Shown: one piece after another, positions 1-9,900 of the stretch
Layout: each line of letters starts with the position of its first letter
Position numbering within the stretch: the stretch's first letter is position 1
NCBI GenBank assembly: GCA_016709145.1
Contig: JADJEK010000001.1
Location: forward strand, 558,001 to 622,000
Direction of reading: 5' to 3'
DNA: 64,000 bases
From: Planctomycetota bacterium
Lineage (GTDB): Bacteria > Planctomycetota > B15-G4 > JADJEK01
Position numbers and translations under genes: made by a program
The notes under the pieces: generated by a model
Told to the model about the DNA's origin: nothing
The model's input: the letters and a program-made list of their open reading frames with translations, nothing else
Database searches by the model: none

Positions 1-717
1 GAGCACGCGCACGGCTGTGTCGAAGCGCGACGTTCCTTCGGCGATCGACGAGAGCACCGTGTCCGAGCGCAAGTCCGACACGCCACGCATGTCGCCGTGC
101 TTCTTCTCGGCCCACGGATTGTGCTGCGGCGTGTGCGGCACACTTCGCAGCAGGATCACGCGCCACTTCTGCGCCCACGCTGCGACGTCAGCGTTGACGT
201 TCTCGCTGCCGCCGTCGTGCGCGAGCACGAGCGGCGCATCGCCCCTCAGTACACACAGTCGCTCGAGCATCGCCACGATCTCGGCGCCGCCCATACGCAC
301 GCCCACGTGCGCCGCGCACGTCACGCCAGAGTCGACGTCGACGACTTGCGCGACCTTCACCGCTACGCCGTGCGCGTCAAAGAGCCGGCCGAGCTGCGCT
401 ACGTCCATCGACGCCATCACGCCCGGGCTGACCGGCACGATGCTCACGCGCAGCGCGTAGACACGCTCACGAGCGCTCCGGCGATCACGCGCCTTCCACC
501 TCGACAGTGCTTGGCGTACCAAGCGCGTGGGCACTTTGCCGTTCAGCGCCGCCAGCACCGCGCCTTCGCCCACGCTCTTGCCTTGCCGCTTCATTTGCCG
601 GCGCACGTCACGCAGCGCATGGCGAAGCATGCGCTGCGTGTGCGGCGGCCGGCCGATGCGCGGCGGCTCTTCACCCGGCGGGCGGCTGCGCCACGTTCGG
701 TGCGTGCGCGTCGTCAC
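1..717 (-). CDS. Third gene of the insertion sequence: integrase-core (DD35E) protein, partial
   Basis: This is an open reading frame that leaves the window at position 1, so only the first 239 codons are visible. The GTG start at 717 overlaps the stop of the upstream transposase frame as GTGA, which suggests coupled translation; the alternative start is ATG at 630. The N-terminus is basic. Further on, an integrase-like fold is suggested by an Asp in ASMDVAQ, an Asp in LAHDGGSEN and a Glu in NPWAEKKHG. Exactly 35 residues lie between the second Asp and the Glu, the classic DD35E spacing. It is probably a catalytic or structural partner in transposition. The family is not recognised. A second DDE core in the same element is unusual. 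Confidence 0.75.
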   Translation of the reverse strand, partial: MTTRTHRTWRSRPPGEEPPRIGRPPHTQRMLRHALRDVRRQMKRQGKSVGEGAVLAALNGKVPTRLVRQALSRWKARDRRSARERVYALRVSIVPVSPGVMASMDVAQLGRLFDAHGVAVKVAQVVDVDSGVTCAAHVGVRMGGAEIVAMLERLCVLRGDAPLVLAHDGGSENVNADVAAWAQKWRVILLRSVPHTPQHNPWAEKKHGDMRGVSDLRSDTVLSSIAEGTSRFDTAVRVL

Positions 718-1396
718 GCCGTTGTTCCGGGCGAGGAGCTCGCGTTGTCCCCGTGGGACCGTTCCGGATCGCAGTTGGGCTGCGGTCCGTTCGCGCTGCT
801 CGCGGCTGGTTCGACGGCGCCCTGCTGCGCGCTGCTTTGGCATCGTGCTTGGTCGCATGCGGCTCCCCGCGGCGCTCCTTCGCCGGCTGCGTCAGCGCCG
901 GAAACTGCTTCAAGAGCGCGTTCACTTGGCTGCTCGCCATCAGGTCCTGCTTCAGGCGCACGATCTCGCGCTGCAGCTGCGTCGTGTCCGTCGCCGGATC
1001 CTTCTTCACGATGCTCGCGACTCCCGCTCCCTGCATCACGCGTTGCCTCGTCCGTGGTTGGACGAGCAGGCCCGCGATCATCCCCGACAGCGCTTGCTGG
1101 CTCAGCTGCCACACCCGCAAGGGCGGGAGTTGAAGACGTCGCGAGATCTCCGCCTTGCTGGTCTTGCCCAGCCACAGCTCGAGGATCAGCGCACACGTCT
1201 CCTGCGCCTTCTTGCGCTCCTGCTCGCTCGCCGCTTCCAGCAGGCCCCGCACCGCGATCGCCGGTCTCGGCAGGTTCTTGAAGCGCCGCTTGCGCGTCCG
1301 GCGGCCCTTGGTCTCGATCGTCGTGCTCGGGCTCTGCTGCGCCTCGCTCGTGCTCGCTTGCATGCTCGCTTCGCTCGGCTTCGCGCTCAGCTTCAT
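671..1396 (-). CDS. Insertion-sequence helper protein (HTH plus coiled coil)
   Basis: A 241-residue protein nested out of frame in the 3' part of the preceding transposase frame. The ATG at 1396 has a GGAG six bases upstream, better than the ATG at 1444. GC-rich third codon positions support this frame as the real one here. Around residues 65-110 there is a basic helix-turn-helix-like stretch (KTSKAEISRRLQLPPLRVWQ). Residues about 140-165 form a short heptad-like coil (LQREIVRLKQDL), and the tail is basic and disordered. It probably binds DNA or bridges the two integrase-like proteins. It overlaps the start of the third gene by 47 bases. The family is unknown to me. Confidence 0.6.
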   Translation of the reverse strand: MKLSAKPSEASMQASTSEAQQSPSTTIETKGRRTRKRRFKNLPRPAIAVRGLLEAASEQERKKAQETCALILELWLGKTSKAEISRRLQLPPLRVWQLSQQALSGMIAGLLVQPRTRQRVMQGAGVASIVKKDPATDTTQLQREIVRLKQDLMASSQVNALLKQFPALTQPAKERRGEPHATKHDAKAARSRAPSNQPRAARTDRSPTAIRNGPTGTTRAPRPEQRRDDAHAPNVAQPPAG

Positions 1397-2717
1397 CGTC
1401 GTTCTCCGGAGTCGTGGAAAGTTCACTGGGCCGCGCGTGGACATCCACGCCGGCGTCTTCGAGATTCATCCCCTCCAACAAGCCCGCTTCGGTGTGCACT
1501 TCGATGCGACCGCGCTCGCCATGCAAAGACACTTTGCGATCCCCGATCTGGCCCATCAGGTACACGCGCTTGCGCGGCGCTTCGGACAGCGCGGTATCGA
1601 GCTCGTTGTCGTTGAAGGCTTGCTCGATCGTCTCGCGCAGTGCGTCTTCAGCGCCGAAGAAGCGGTCCGCCGGCAGCGCGCCATCGAGCCCCTGGTGCGG
1701 CCGGAAGTGGTTGTAGTGCGCAAAGTAGTGTGAGAGCCGCTCGCGCGCGTCGACCAGGTCCTGCGGCTTTGCGCGCTCCCAGAATTCCTTGCCGACCGTC
1801 TCCCACAGCCGCTCGCATTTGCCCACCGTCTGCGGGTGCTGTGCGCGCGCCAGCACGTGGCGAATGCCTTCGCGATCGAGCAGCTTCTGGAATGCGCTCT
1901 TGCCGCGCCACGCGAAGTACTGTGGCCCTCGATCCGAGAGGATCTCCTGCGGCTTGCCGAAGCGCGCCACGCCCTCCATCACGACCTCGCACACCCAAGC
2001 CGCCGAAGGTCGCGTCGCCAATCCCCACGCCACGACGTAGCGTGAGCAGTCGTCCAGAAACACCACGAGGAAGACCCTGGTCGAGTGGCGCGTCAGCACG
2101 AAGCTCGTGATGTCGGTCTGCCACAGCTCGGATGGCTTGGCGCGCTCGAAGCGCCGAATGCGATCGCTCGAGCGCTTACGCTTCTTCGTGACTTTCAGCG
2201 GTTGGATGTCTTCGCGCAGCAGCGTCGAGCGCACGCCGCCGGGACTGACCTTCATGCCGAAGAAGCGCTTGATGTAGTCCTTCACCTTGCGCATCCCGAA
2301 GTGCGGAAAGCTGCGCTTGGTTTCCAGCACCTGCGCGCGCACCGCTTCGGGCAGGAACGGCTTGCCGCCCGAGCCCTGCTTGCGGCCGCGAGCCTTGGGC
2401 TCGAGCCCCTTCGGCCCGTGCTCTTCGTAGGCCTTCAGCCAGTTGGCGATCGAGCCGGGCGAGATGCCGTACTGCGCGGCGAACACCGAGCGCGGCAGCT
2501 TCAGCTTCAGGAACGCTTCGATGATCGCGCGGCGCTCGTCGGCCGGCACCACGCGGCCGGTGCGCCCGCCCGTGTTGCGCGGATTGGGCTTCGCTTCGAG
2601 CCCGGCTTCGCCGGACTCTGCGTACTCGCGCCGCCAGCGGATGAACGACTTCGTGTTGTAACCGTGCTCGCGGCAGTAGGCGACGACGCCCAGTCCGCTC
2701 GTCTCGAAGTCGCGCAC
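714..2717 (-). CDS. DDE integrase-type transposase (first gene of the insertion sequence)
   Basis: The first ~430 residues are a standard transposase of the rve/IS481-IS3 superfamily. An N-terminal helix-turn-helix (YCREHGYNTKSFIRWRREY) is followed by a second HTH (QYGISPGSIANWLKAY), a basic linker, and a catalytic core with Asp in LWQTDITSF, Asp in ILSDRGPQY and Glu in GKCERLWETV, then the FRPHQGLDG motif. After about residue 430 the frame continues for 230 residues of acidic, low-complexity sequence that is the out-of-frame reading of the helper gene, so the true C-terminus is unclear. The GTG start is used because no ATG exists before the upstream in-frame stop; the frame is open further upstream (AAGKAEA), so a non-standard start is possible. 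Confidence 0.85.
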   Translation of the reverse strand: MRDFETSGLGVVAYCREHGYNTKSFIRWRREYAESGEAGLEAKPNPRNTGGRTGRVVPADERRAIIEAFLKLKLPRSVFAAQYGISPGSIANWLKAYEEHGPKGLEPKARGRKQGSGGKPFLPEAVRAQVLETKRSFPHFGMRKVKDYIKRFFGMKVSPGGVRSTLLREDIQPLKVTKKRKRSSDRIRRFERAKPSELWQTDITSFVLTRHSTRVFLVVFLDDCSRYVVAWGLATRPSAAWVCEVVMEGVARFGKPQEILSDRGPQYFAWRGKSAFQKLLDREGIRHVLARAQHPQTVGKCERLWETVGKEFWERAKPQDLVDARERLSHYFAHYNHFRPHQGLDGALPADRFFGAEDALRETIEQAFNDNELDTALSEAPRKRVYLMGQIGDRKVSLHGERGRIEVHTEAGLLEGMNLEDAGVDVHARPSELSTTPENDDEAEREAERSEHASEHERGAAEPEHDDRDQGPPDAQAALQEPAETGDRGAGPAGSGERAGAQEGAGDVCADPRAVAGQDQQGGDLATSSTPALAGVAAEPASAVGDDRGPARPTTDEATRDAGSGSREHREEGSGDGHDAAAARDRAPEAGPDGEQPSERALEAVSGADAAGEGAPRGAACDQARCQSSAQQGAVEPAASSANGPQPNCDPERSHGDNASSSPGTTA

Positions 2718-2758
2718 TGCCTCGGCCTTGCCCGCGGCCGAGTACCTGTTCCCGAATT

Positions 2759-2819
2759 GCCGGGCTTGCGCTCCGGCGGGTCGGGCCTTCGGCCCTCCCC
2801 GCCTCCGCGCAAGCCCGGC
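2759..2819. repeat. Long hairpin ahead of the transposase gene
   Basis: Perfect 13-base arms GCCGGGCTTGCGC (2759-2771) and GCGCAAGCCCGGC (2807-2819) enclose a second small hairpin GGGCC-TTC-GGCCC (2783-2795). It lies just upstream of the transposase start, inside the element, and could insulate the transposase from outside transcription or control its translation. There is no T-run, so a classical terminator is not supported. Confidence 0.6.
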
Positions 2820-2930
2820 ACCCCACGCCCGTCCGAACTCTCACGTCCTTCCTGCTTGCTCATCTCCGCCTCCTGCCCGGCCAAGGGCCGGGGTACGGAG
2901 GCGGCGTGCTACGTCATGGCGTAGCGGAAG

Positions 2931-4199
2931 TCATTTCGTTGAGCGGGACACGATCTCGGTGCGGTCCGCATGCGCGGAAAGGCCGTCGATCTGCTCGACC
3001 TTGGACCGCACGGCGACGTCCTGTCCAAAGATCCGCAGCGCCGTAGCCCCGTCCCGCAGCAGTCGTCCTCGCGTGCCTTCCGCCTGGTATCCAGCAAGAA
3101 GGACCGTCGTCCGCGAATCACCAAGGCGAGTCAGGAAGTGATGCAGGATGCGGCCCCCTGCCGCCATGCCGCTTCCCGCGATCACGATGATCGGGCCGTC
3201 TGCTCGGTTGATCGCTTTCGACTGTTCGGGTGTCTCGCACAGCACGTAGCGTTTGCAGCAAAGCGGGCACTCACGTTCGTCCATCTTCCTCAGCATGTCG
3301 GCGTCGAGATCCGCGGTGTGCCGACACGTGACCTCGGCGATCCGGTTTGCCATCGGGCTGTCGATGAAGACGGGCACCCGGGAGATGCGGCCCTCGTGTT
3401 CGAGCTCGCGCAGCATCCAGATCAGTGCCTGCGCCCGGCCGACAGCGAACGCTGGAATCAACAGCGCTCCGCCGCGCGCGTGCGCCTCGCTGACGACGCG
3501 CGCGAGCTCGACCTTCGAGTCCTTCGCATGCTCGCGGTCGCCGTACGTCGATTCGAGGAGCAGGACGTCCGCGTCCGCCACGGGCTCTGGATCGACGAGA
3601 ATCGGTTGGTCGTAGCGGCCGAGATCGCCCGTGAACACGACGCGCGTACCCGACGACTCGATCTTCACGTCCACGGTCGAGGATCCAACGATGTGCCCCG
3701 CGGGTCGCAGAACGACGCGGGCGCCGCGCACGTCGAATGGATCGCCGTAGCGATGGACGCGCACAAGTTGCATGACGCGATCGACGTCGCGCGAGCAGAA
3801 CAGCGGAAGCGCCGGCTTGTGCCGCGACCAGCCCTTGCGGTTCGCGTGGCGTGCTTCCTCCTCCTGAAGTCCAGCGGCGTCAGCCAGCAGGACTCCGAGA
3901 ACATCGCGCGTGCCCGCGGTGCAGTGGATCGGCGCACGCAGGCCATTGCGAGCGAGCACTGGCAGGTAACCGGAATGATCGAGATGCGCATGGCTCAAGA
4001 CGATCGCGTCGAGACCTGCGATGTCGAATGCTGGCGCATTCCAGTTGCGGGCCCGAAGCTCGCGCCCACCCTGGAACAGGCCCGCATCGAGCAGAATCCT
4101 GGAGTCACCCAGATCGAGCAAGTGCCTCGAGCCCGTGACTGTCCCGGCCGCTCCGTGGAACGTGAGTCTCGGAGTGGAAGGGTGCGTCGCAGTGGTCAT
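2931..4199 (-). CDS. Metallo-beta-lactamase/beta-CASP RNase-like protein, 3' end cut by the insertion sequence
   Basis: Predicted RNA-processing nuclease of the MBL/beta-CASP/RMMBL type. The zinc motif LSHAHLDHSG is near residue 70, the beta-CASP part contains LLLESTYGDR and SGMAAGGRI, and the RMMBL motif GLSAHADR comes at the very end. Family members run on 40-60 residues beyond SAHADR with a further metal ligand; here the frame ends after TEIVSRSTK, whose last residues come from the insertion sequence. An unusual Cys cluster (CPLCCKRYVLC) sits where relatives have a plain loop. The start ATG at 4199 overlaps the stop of the upstream ATPase gene (ATGA); the longer upstream reading is out-of-family. 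Probably non-functional or impaired. Confidence 0.85.
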   Translation of the reverse strand: MTTATHPSTPRLTFHGAAGTVTGSRHLLDLGDSRILLDAGLFQGGRELRARNWNAPAFDIAGLDAIVLSHAHLDHSGYLPVLARNGLRAPIHCTAGTRDVLGVLLADAAGLQEEEARHANRKGWSRHKPALPLFCSRDVDRVMQLVRVHRYGDPFDVRGARVVLRPAGHIVGSSTVDVKIESSGTRVVFTGDLGRYDQPILVDPEPVADADVLLLESTYGDREHAKDSKVELARVVSEAHARGGALLIPAFAVGRAQALIWMLRELEHEGRISRVPVFIDSPMANRIAEVTCRHTADLDADMLRKMDERECPLCCKRYVLCETPEQSKAINRADGPIIVIAGSGMAAGGRILHHFLTRLGDSRTTVLLAGYQAEGTRGRLLRDGATALRIFGQDVAVRSKVEQIDGLSAHADRTEIVSRSTK

Positions 4200-6967
4200 C
4201 GCGTCCTCCTCGCGAGCTTGATTCCCTCGATTGCCAGCGTCGCCACGACGGCCACGCCAAGCAGCGCAAGGCAATGACTCATGCTCATTGCGGGCACTCG
4301 CAGCAGCTCGCCGAGCGGCCGGAAATGCGGAACCGCGAACTGCAGAGCGAGTCCGAGCACGACGACGCCGAGCAACTTCAGATTCGAAGCGACGGAGATC
4401 GTCCACAGCGGCCGCGACTCGCTGCGGAACGAGAACGATCGAAGCAGTTCGACGTAGATGAGCGTCGTGAACGCGTGGGCGCGCGCCATCTCGACGTCGC
4501 CGCTGCGGAGCGCATACAGATACACGCCGAGGGCAGCGGCCGCGGTCACGAATCCGGAACCGGCGATCGAGAAGACGAAATCGCGGTCGATGATCGGCGC
4601 GCGCGGCGATCGCGGCTTGCGCCGCATGACGCCTTCATCGATGGGATCGACGGCAAGGCACAGCGCCGGAAAGCCGTCGGTAATGAGGTTGATCCACAAC
4701 AATTGGATCGGCGCGAGTGGAAGCGGCAGCAGGAAGGCGACGCACGTGACAACGAAGATCAGCTCGCCGAGATTGCCTGCAAGCAAGTAGAGCAGCGTCT
4801 TCCGCACGTTCTGGTCGACACCGCGCCCCTGTTCGATCGCTTCGACGATGGTGGCGAAGTGATCGTCCGTGATGACGATGTCCGAAGCTTCCTTCGTGAC
4901 TTCCGTACCGCTCTTGCCCATCGCGATGCCGACGTCGGCGCCGCGAATCGCGGGCGCGTCGTTCACTCCGTCGCCGGTCATCGCGACGACTTCGCCCGCG
5001 GCCTGCAGTGCGCGCACGATGCGCAGCTTGTGCGCGGCGGTGACGCGGGCGTAGACCGCAGCGTCCCGCGCCGCACGTGCGAACGCGGCGTCATCCATCG
5101 CGTCGACGTCGGGTCCGGAGAGAGCGAGTTGCTGGCCGCCGTCGGGACCAGCGATCCCGAGTTCACGGGCGACGGCGATCGCGGTCCGCGGATGATCACC
5201 GGTGATCATGACGACGCGGATCCCGGCCTCCTTGCACTTTGCCACGGCGGCCTTCGCCTCGGGACGCGGCGGATCGACCATCCCGGCGATGCCGAGCCAG
5301 GTGAGATCCCGTTCGACGACCTCGGGATCGAGCCGTGGCGGCGGCCGATCCATGTCGCGCTCGGCGGCCGCAAGGACGCGCAGGGCGCGATCCGCGAACG
5401 CGCTGAGCTCGCCGTGGATCCAAGCCCGGTCTTCAGCGGTGAGCGATCGCACGCCGTCTTTATCGCGGATGGAGGAGCAACGCCCGAGCACGACGTCCGG
5501 CGCGCCCTTCACCACGAGTCGCACCGTCTCGCCGCTGCCCCGGCGCAGCACGCTCATGCGCTTGCGCTCGGAGTCGAACGGGATCTCGGCCAACTTGGGG
5601 GCGTCGCGCTCAATCGTTTCGGGAGCGATCGCGACCTTCGCGGCTGCGGCGAGCAGCGCGCCTTCGGTGGGATCCCCGACGACGATCCAGGCTCCGTCCT
5701 GCAAGACGAGGCTCGCTGTCGCACACCCAGCGAACGCCGCCAGCAGCGGCTGAATGATGGGCACTTCGGATGCGGCAAGCACTTGCCCGAGCGGATCCGC
5801 CGGCCGATTGCCGTTGTCGAGACGGATATCGCCCTCGGGTGCGTAGCCCTCTCCCGTCACGACGTAGCGCCGGCCTGCCGCAGCGAGCGCACGTACCGTC
5901 ATTTCACCGACGGTGAGCGTGCCGGTCTTGTCCGTGCATACGACCGTCGCGGCGCCCAGCGTTTCGACGGCCTGCAGTTTCCTCACGAGTGCGCGGCGCC
6001 GAGCCATGCGCTGCACTCCAACTGCGAGGGCAATCGTGACGACCGCCGGCAACCCCTCGGGAACCGCGGCAACAGCGAGTGACACCGACGTAAGCAAAAC
6101 TTCGAGCAGGGGCAGTCCGCGCGCGAGGCCGGTGGCGAACACGAGGCCGACCGTGGTGAGGGCGCACCACGCCAGCATGCGTCCGAGCGCCGCGAGGCGA
6201 CGCTGCAGCGGCGTGACCTCGTCATCGCCGGCGTGTGCGACGAGTCTTGCGATCCTGCCGACTTCGGTCGCCATCCCGATTGCAGTCACGACGGCAACCG
6301 CGCAGCCCGTCGCCACGCTCGTTCCGAGATGGACCATGTTCGAGCGATCGGCGAGCGGCGCGTCCGCGCGGTCCAGTGTGCGTGCGTCCTTCGCGACGGG
6401 CAACGACTCTCCCGTCAGCGGTGCTTCGTTCGTCCTCAAAACAGCGGCTTCGAGGAGCCGAGCGTCGGCCGGAACGACGTCGCCGCTCTCGAGCAGGATC
6501 ACGTCTCCGGCCACAAGCTCCGTCGCCTTCACGACCCGCGCGGCGCCCGCGCGACGCACGCGAGCCGTGCGGCCCGTGAGCTTGCGCAGCGCCGCGAGCG
6601 CTTTCTCTGCTCCGTATTCCTGAACGAAGCCGATGCCGGCGTTGATCACGAGGATCGCACCGATCGCGAAACAGTCGGTCCACTCGCCTGACACGCCGGA
6701 GACCACCGCCGCCGCGAGCAGGATCGCGATCAACACGCTCTTGAATTGCGCCGCGAGAAGCGCGAGTGGACGAATCGGCTTGGCGTCGGCGATCTCGTTG
6801 CGGCCGGCGACCGCCATACGCCGCGCGACCTCCGCATCGTCGAGTCCAGCCGCACTGGACGCGAGCGCCGCGAGCGTCTCGTCGGCTGACAACGCATGCC
6901 ACGCGCGCGACGCCGCGCCATGACTCTGTTGTGTCGAGGGCGCGTGCTTTCGTTCGTCGGTGTTCAT
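4196..6967 (-). CDS. P-type II cation-transporting ATPase (Ca2+/cation type)
   Basis: A 923-residue pump of the PMR1/SERCA-like class, with an N-terminal cation-ATPase domain, the actuator motif LTGESLP, the membrane motif VPEGLPAV, the phosphorylation site CTDKTGTLT, the hinge MTGDGVNDAPA and a C-terminal block of membrane helices (LLWINLITDGFPAL). These motifs mark a type II pump for Ca2+, Mn2+ or similar hard cations, not a P1B copper pump: it lacks a CPC motif. The start at 6967 (MNTDERKH) overlaps the CusA stop as ATGA, and its own stop overlaps the next start the same way. Its presence in the same transcript as Cus genes is odd and may widen the range of exported metals. Confidence 0.9.
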   Translation of the reverse strand: MNTDERKHAPSTQQSHGAASRAWHALSADETLAALASSAAGLDDAEVARRMAVAGRNEIADAKPIRPLALLAAQFKSVLIAILLAAAVVSGVSGEWTDCFAIGAILVINAGIGFVQEYGAEKALAALRKLTGRTARVRRAGAARVVKATELVAGDVILLESGDVVPADARLLEAAVLRTNEAPLTGESLPVAKDARTLDRADAPLADRSNMVHLGTSVATGCAVAVVTAIGMATEVGRIARLVAHAGDDEVTPLQRRLAALGRMLAWCALTTVGLVFATGLARGLPLLEVLLTSVSLAVAAVPEGLPAVVTIALAVGVQRMARRRALVRKLQAVETLGAATVVCTDKTGTLTVGEMTVRALAAAGRRYVVTGEGYAPEGDIRLDNGNRPADPLGQVLAASEVPIIQPLLAAFAGCATASLVLQDGAWIVVGDPTEGALLAAAAKVAIAPETIERDAPKLAEIPFDSERKRMSVLRRGSGETVRLVVKGAPDVVLGRCSSIRDKDGVRSLTAEDRAWIHGELSAFADRALRVLAAAERDMDRPPPRLDPEVVERDLTWLGIAGMVDPPRPEAKAAVAKCKEAGIRVVMITGDHPRTAIAVARELGIAGPDGGQQLALSGPDVDAMDDAAFARAARDAAVYARVTAAHKLRIVRALQAAGEVVAMTGDGVNDAPAIRGADVGIAMGKSGTEVTKEASDIVITDDHFATIVEAIEQGRGVDQNVRKTLLYLLAGNLGELIFVVTCVAFLLPLPLAPIQLLWINLITDGFPALCLAVDPIDEGVMRRKPRSPRAPIIDRDFVFSIAGSGFVTAAAALGVYLYALRSGDVEMARAHAFTTLIYVELLRSFSFRSESRPLWTISVASNLKLLGVVVLGLALQFAVPHFRPLGELLRVPAMSMSHCLALLGVAVVATLAIEGIKLARRTR

Positions 6968-9900
6968 GGCGTCGGCAGCGTCGCAGCCGCGGCCAGCGAC
7001 CGCCGCAACCGCCGCTCCATGACCGCGCAGTAGAGGCACGGCGCGACGAAGACCGTGATCAACTGCACGGCCATACCGCCGATCGATGGGATCGCCATCG
7101 GCCGCATGACGTCCGCGCCGCGACCGGTCGCGAGGAACACGGGGATCAGCCCGATGACCGTCGTGGCCGTCGTCATCAGACACGGGCGAATGCGTTTCAA
7201 ACCGCACTCGACGACGCGTTCGCGAATCGCGGCGACGGACTGCGGCGGCTCATTGCCGGGGCCGAAGCGTTGCTCGAGGTAGGTGAGCATCACGACCGCG
7301 TCGTCATCGGCGACGCCGAGCAGTGCGATGATGCCGACCCAGACCGCGACGCTGAGGTTGACGTCCATCCACCAGAGCATCAGGAACCCGCCGGAGACCG
7401 ACACCGCGATGCCGAGGAAGACGATGCCGGCGACCCACACTCGACCAAACCCGAGGTAGAGCAGAAGCACCATGGTCGCGAGGACCGCGGGCACCAGGAT
7501 CGAAAGCCGTTGCGTCGCGCGCACCTGGGCCTCGAACTGTCCACCCCATTGGTAGTAGTACCCGGCCGGGATGCGAATCTCTCCCGCGGCGATCTTCTGC
7601 TTGATCTGTCGGTCCGCGTCCTCGACGACCGAGACTTCGTCGCGGTCGCGCGTGTTCAAGGTGACGTAGCCGACCTTCAGCGTGTTCTCGCTCTTGATCT
7701 CGGACGGGCCGTACTCGAAGCGAAACTTCGCGACCTTGGTGATCGGGATCTGCGCGCCGGACGCTCCCGGGACGAGGATCTTCTCGAGCGCCTCGACGGA
7801 GTCACGCAGCTCGCGTGGGTACCGTACGCGTACCGGGTAACGCGCCGGACCCTCGACCGTCGTCGTCGTGCGCACGCCGCCGATCGCCATCTCGATCACG
7901 TCGTCGACGTCTCCGACCGTGACGCCGAAGCGCGCCGCGGCTTCGCGGTCGATCACGCACTCGAGGTATGGTTTGCCGATGATGCGATCGGCGACGACGT
8001 CCACCGCGCCCGGCACGGTGCGCAGAACCCGTTCGAACTCTAGTCCGATGCGTTCGATCTCCTTCAGATCGGGTCCGAAGATCTTCACGCCCATCATCGC
8101 GCGGAAGCCCGACGACAGCATCACGAGGCGTGTCTGGATCGGCTGCAGCCACGTCGGCAGCACGCCCGGGATCGAGGTCTTCCCTTGGAGCTCGAGCAGG
8201 ATTTCCTGCTTCGTCACCGTACGTTCTTCGGGCAACGCACGCGCGAGCTGTCGGCGCAACGGTTCGGGCCAGCCGGAGAAGAAGCGTTCCAGCGGCACCC
8301 TCCGCCACTCGTGCTCCGGCTTCAGCGTGACGATCGTCTCGATCATCACGACCGGCGCCGGGTCGAGCGCGGACTCCGCGCGCCCGATCTTGCCGACGAC
8401 GTCCTTGACCTCGGGCACCTCGCGAATGCGCGCGTTCTGCTTGCCGATCACGTCGAGCGCCTGCGAGAGCGAAGCCGCGGGCAGCAGCGACGGCATGTAC
8501 AGGAACGAGCCTTCGTCAAGCGGCGGCATGAACTCGCGACCGAGGCCCGGGAATGCATGGACGAGCGCGCTCCAGGGGCGTGTCGAGACGGGATCCGCGC
8601 CGACCTTCGCGAGCACGACGCGCACCGGTGCGAAGACGGTCGCGAAGCCGAGCCAGATGACGATGCCGAACGTCAACAAGGCGGCCGGAACCACCAGGAA
8701 CGACTTCTTGTGCCCCAGCACGAAGCGCAGCGACGGGGTGTAGACGCGCGCGATCCCGCGCGAAACGGGATTCTCATCGAGCGGCTTCAAGGTCTCGCCG
8801 GTGATGCGCCAGCACGCGAGCGCGGCGATCACGGCGATCGCGAGCGTCGTCGGCCAACCCGATGCGTCCGATGCATACGGCAGCGCGAGCCGCGCGGCGA
8901 CGCCGGCGATGAGCGCGACGACCGCGGCAACGACGACGCGTCGTACTTTCGACCAACGGAGTTCCTGCAACGTCAGCAATGCGAGCGCCGGCACCACGGT
9001 CAGCGCGAGCAGCACCGACGCCGCAATCGCGAACGTCTTGGTGTATGCCAGTGGTTTGAATAGTTTCCCTTCCTGCCCTTCGAGGAAGAACACCGGCACG
9101 AACGACAGGATCGTGTTCAGCACGGCGGTCACGATCGCGGGACCGACTTGGTGCGCGCCTTCTTCCACGAGCTTCACGAACCCAGCGCGATCGCGCCGGC
9201 GCTCAGGATGCTCGGCGAGCCGGCGGTAGATGTTTTCCGTCATGATGATGCCCATGTCCGCGACGTCCCCGATCGCGATCGCGAGACCCGCAGCGGACAT
9301 GATGTTTGCGTCGACGCCGAGGTAGTACATCCCGACGTAAGCAAGCGCCAGCGACAGTGGGAGGGTCGCGAGAATCGACAGCGACGCGCGCAGATGCAAG
9401 AGGAAGATCACGACGACCGCGCCGGCGACGAGTAATTCTTCGGACAACGCCTTCTTCAGCGTGACGAGAACTTCCTCGATGATCGTCGTGCGGTCGTAGT
9501 AGGGCACGAGCCTGACGCGACTCGTCGTGCCGTCGGCCAGCGTCTTCGACGGCAGGCCCGGCTCGATCTCCGTGATCTTCTTCTTGATGCCATCAATGAC
9601 GTCGCGTGGGTTCGCGCCGACGCGCGCGAGGACGATGCCGCCGACCGCCTCGACGCCGTCCTTGTTCAGCGCGCCGCGCCGGAACTCGGGGCCGAGCGCC
9701 ACGTGCGCCACATTCTTCACGAACAGCGGCGTGCCGGCTTCCTGCCGCACGACGACGTTTTCGAGGTCCTCCACGCTCTTCACGAAGCCCACGCCGCGGA
9801 TGAAGAATTCGGCCCCGCCCTGCTCGATCACCTTCGCGCCGACATCAAGGTTCGAGCGGCGGATCGCGTCGAACACTTCTGGCAACGTCACGCGGTGCGC

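Larger units (their letters stand above)
1..2950 (-). mobile_element. Insertion sequence with three overlapping genes; one end near 2950
   Basis: All three genes run leftward and overlap. The right-hand boundary is inferred from the neighbour: the beta-CASP protein matches its family up to LSAHADRTEI and then stops after six foreign residues. On the minus strand the foreign sequence begins TGTCCCGCTCAACG at about 2950, and a 5'-TGT end is common in the IS481/IS3 group. The other end lies outside the window, so neither the terminal inverted repeat nor a target duplication can be checked here. Confidence 0.65.

Noticed and set aside
97..1281. Long rightward open frame of 394 residues across the insertion sequence
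   Set aside because: It is the antisense shadow of the helper and third genes: Arg/Pro/Ala-rich without domains, and its opposite strand has clear DDE and HTH motifs.
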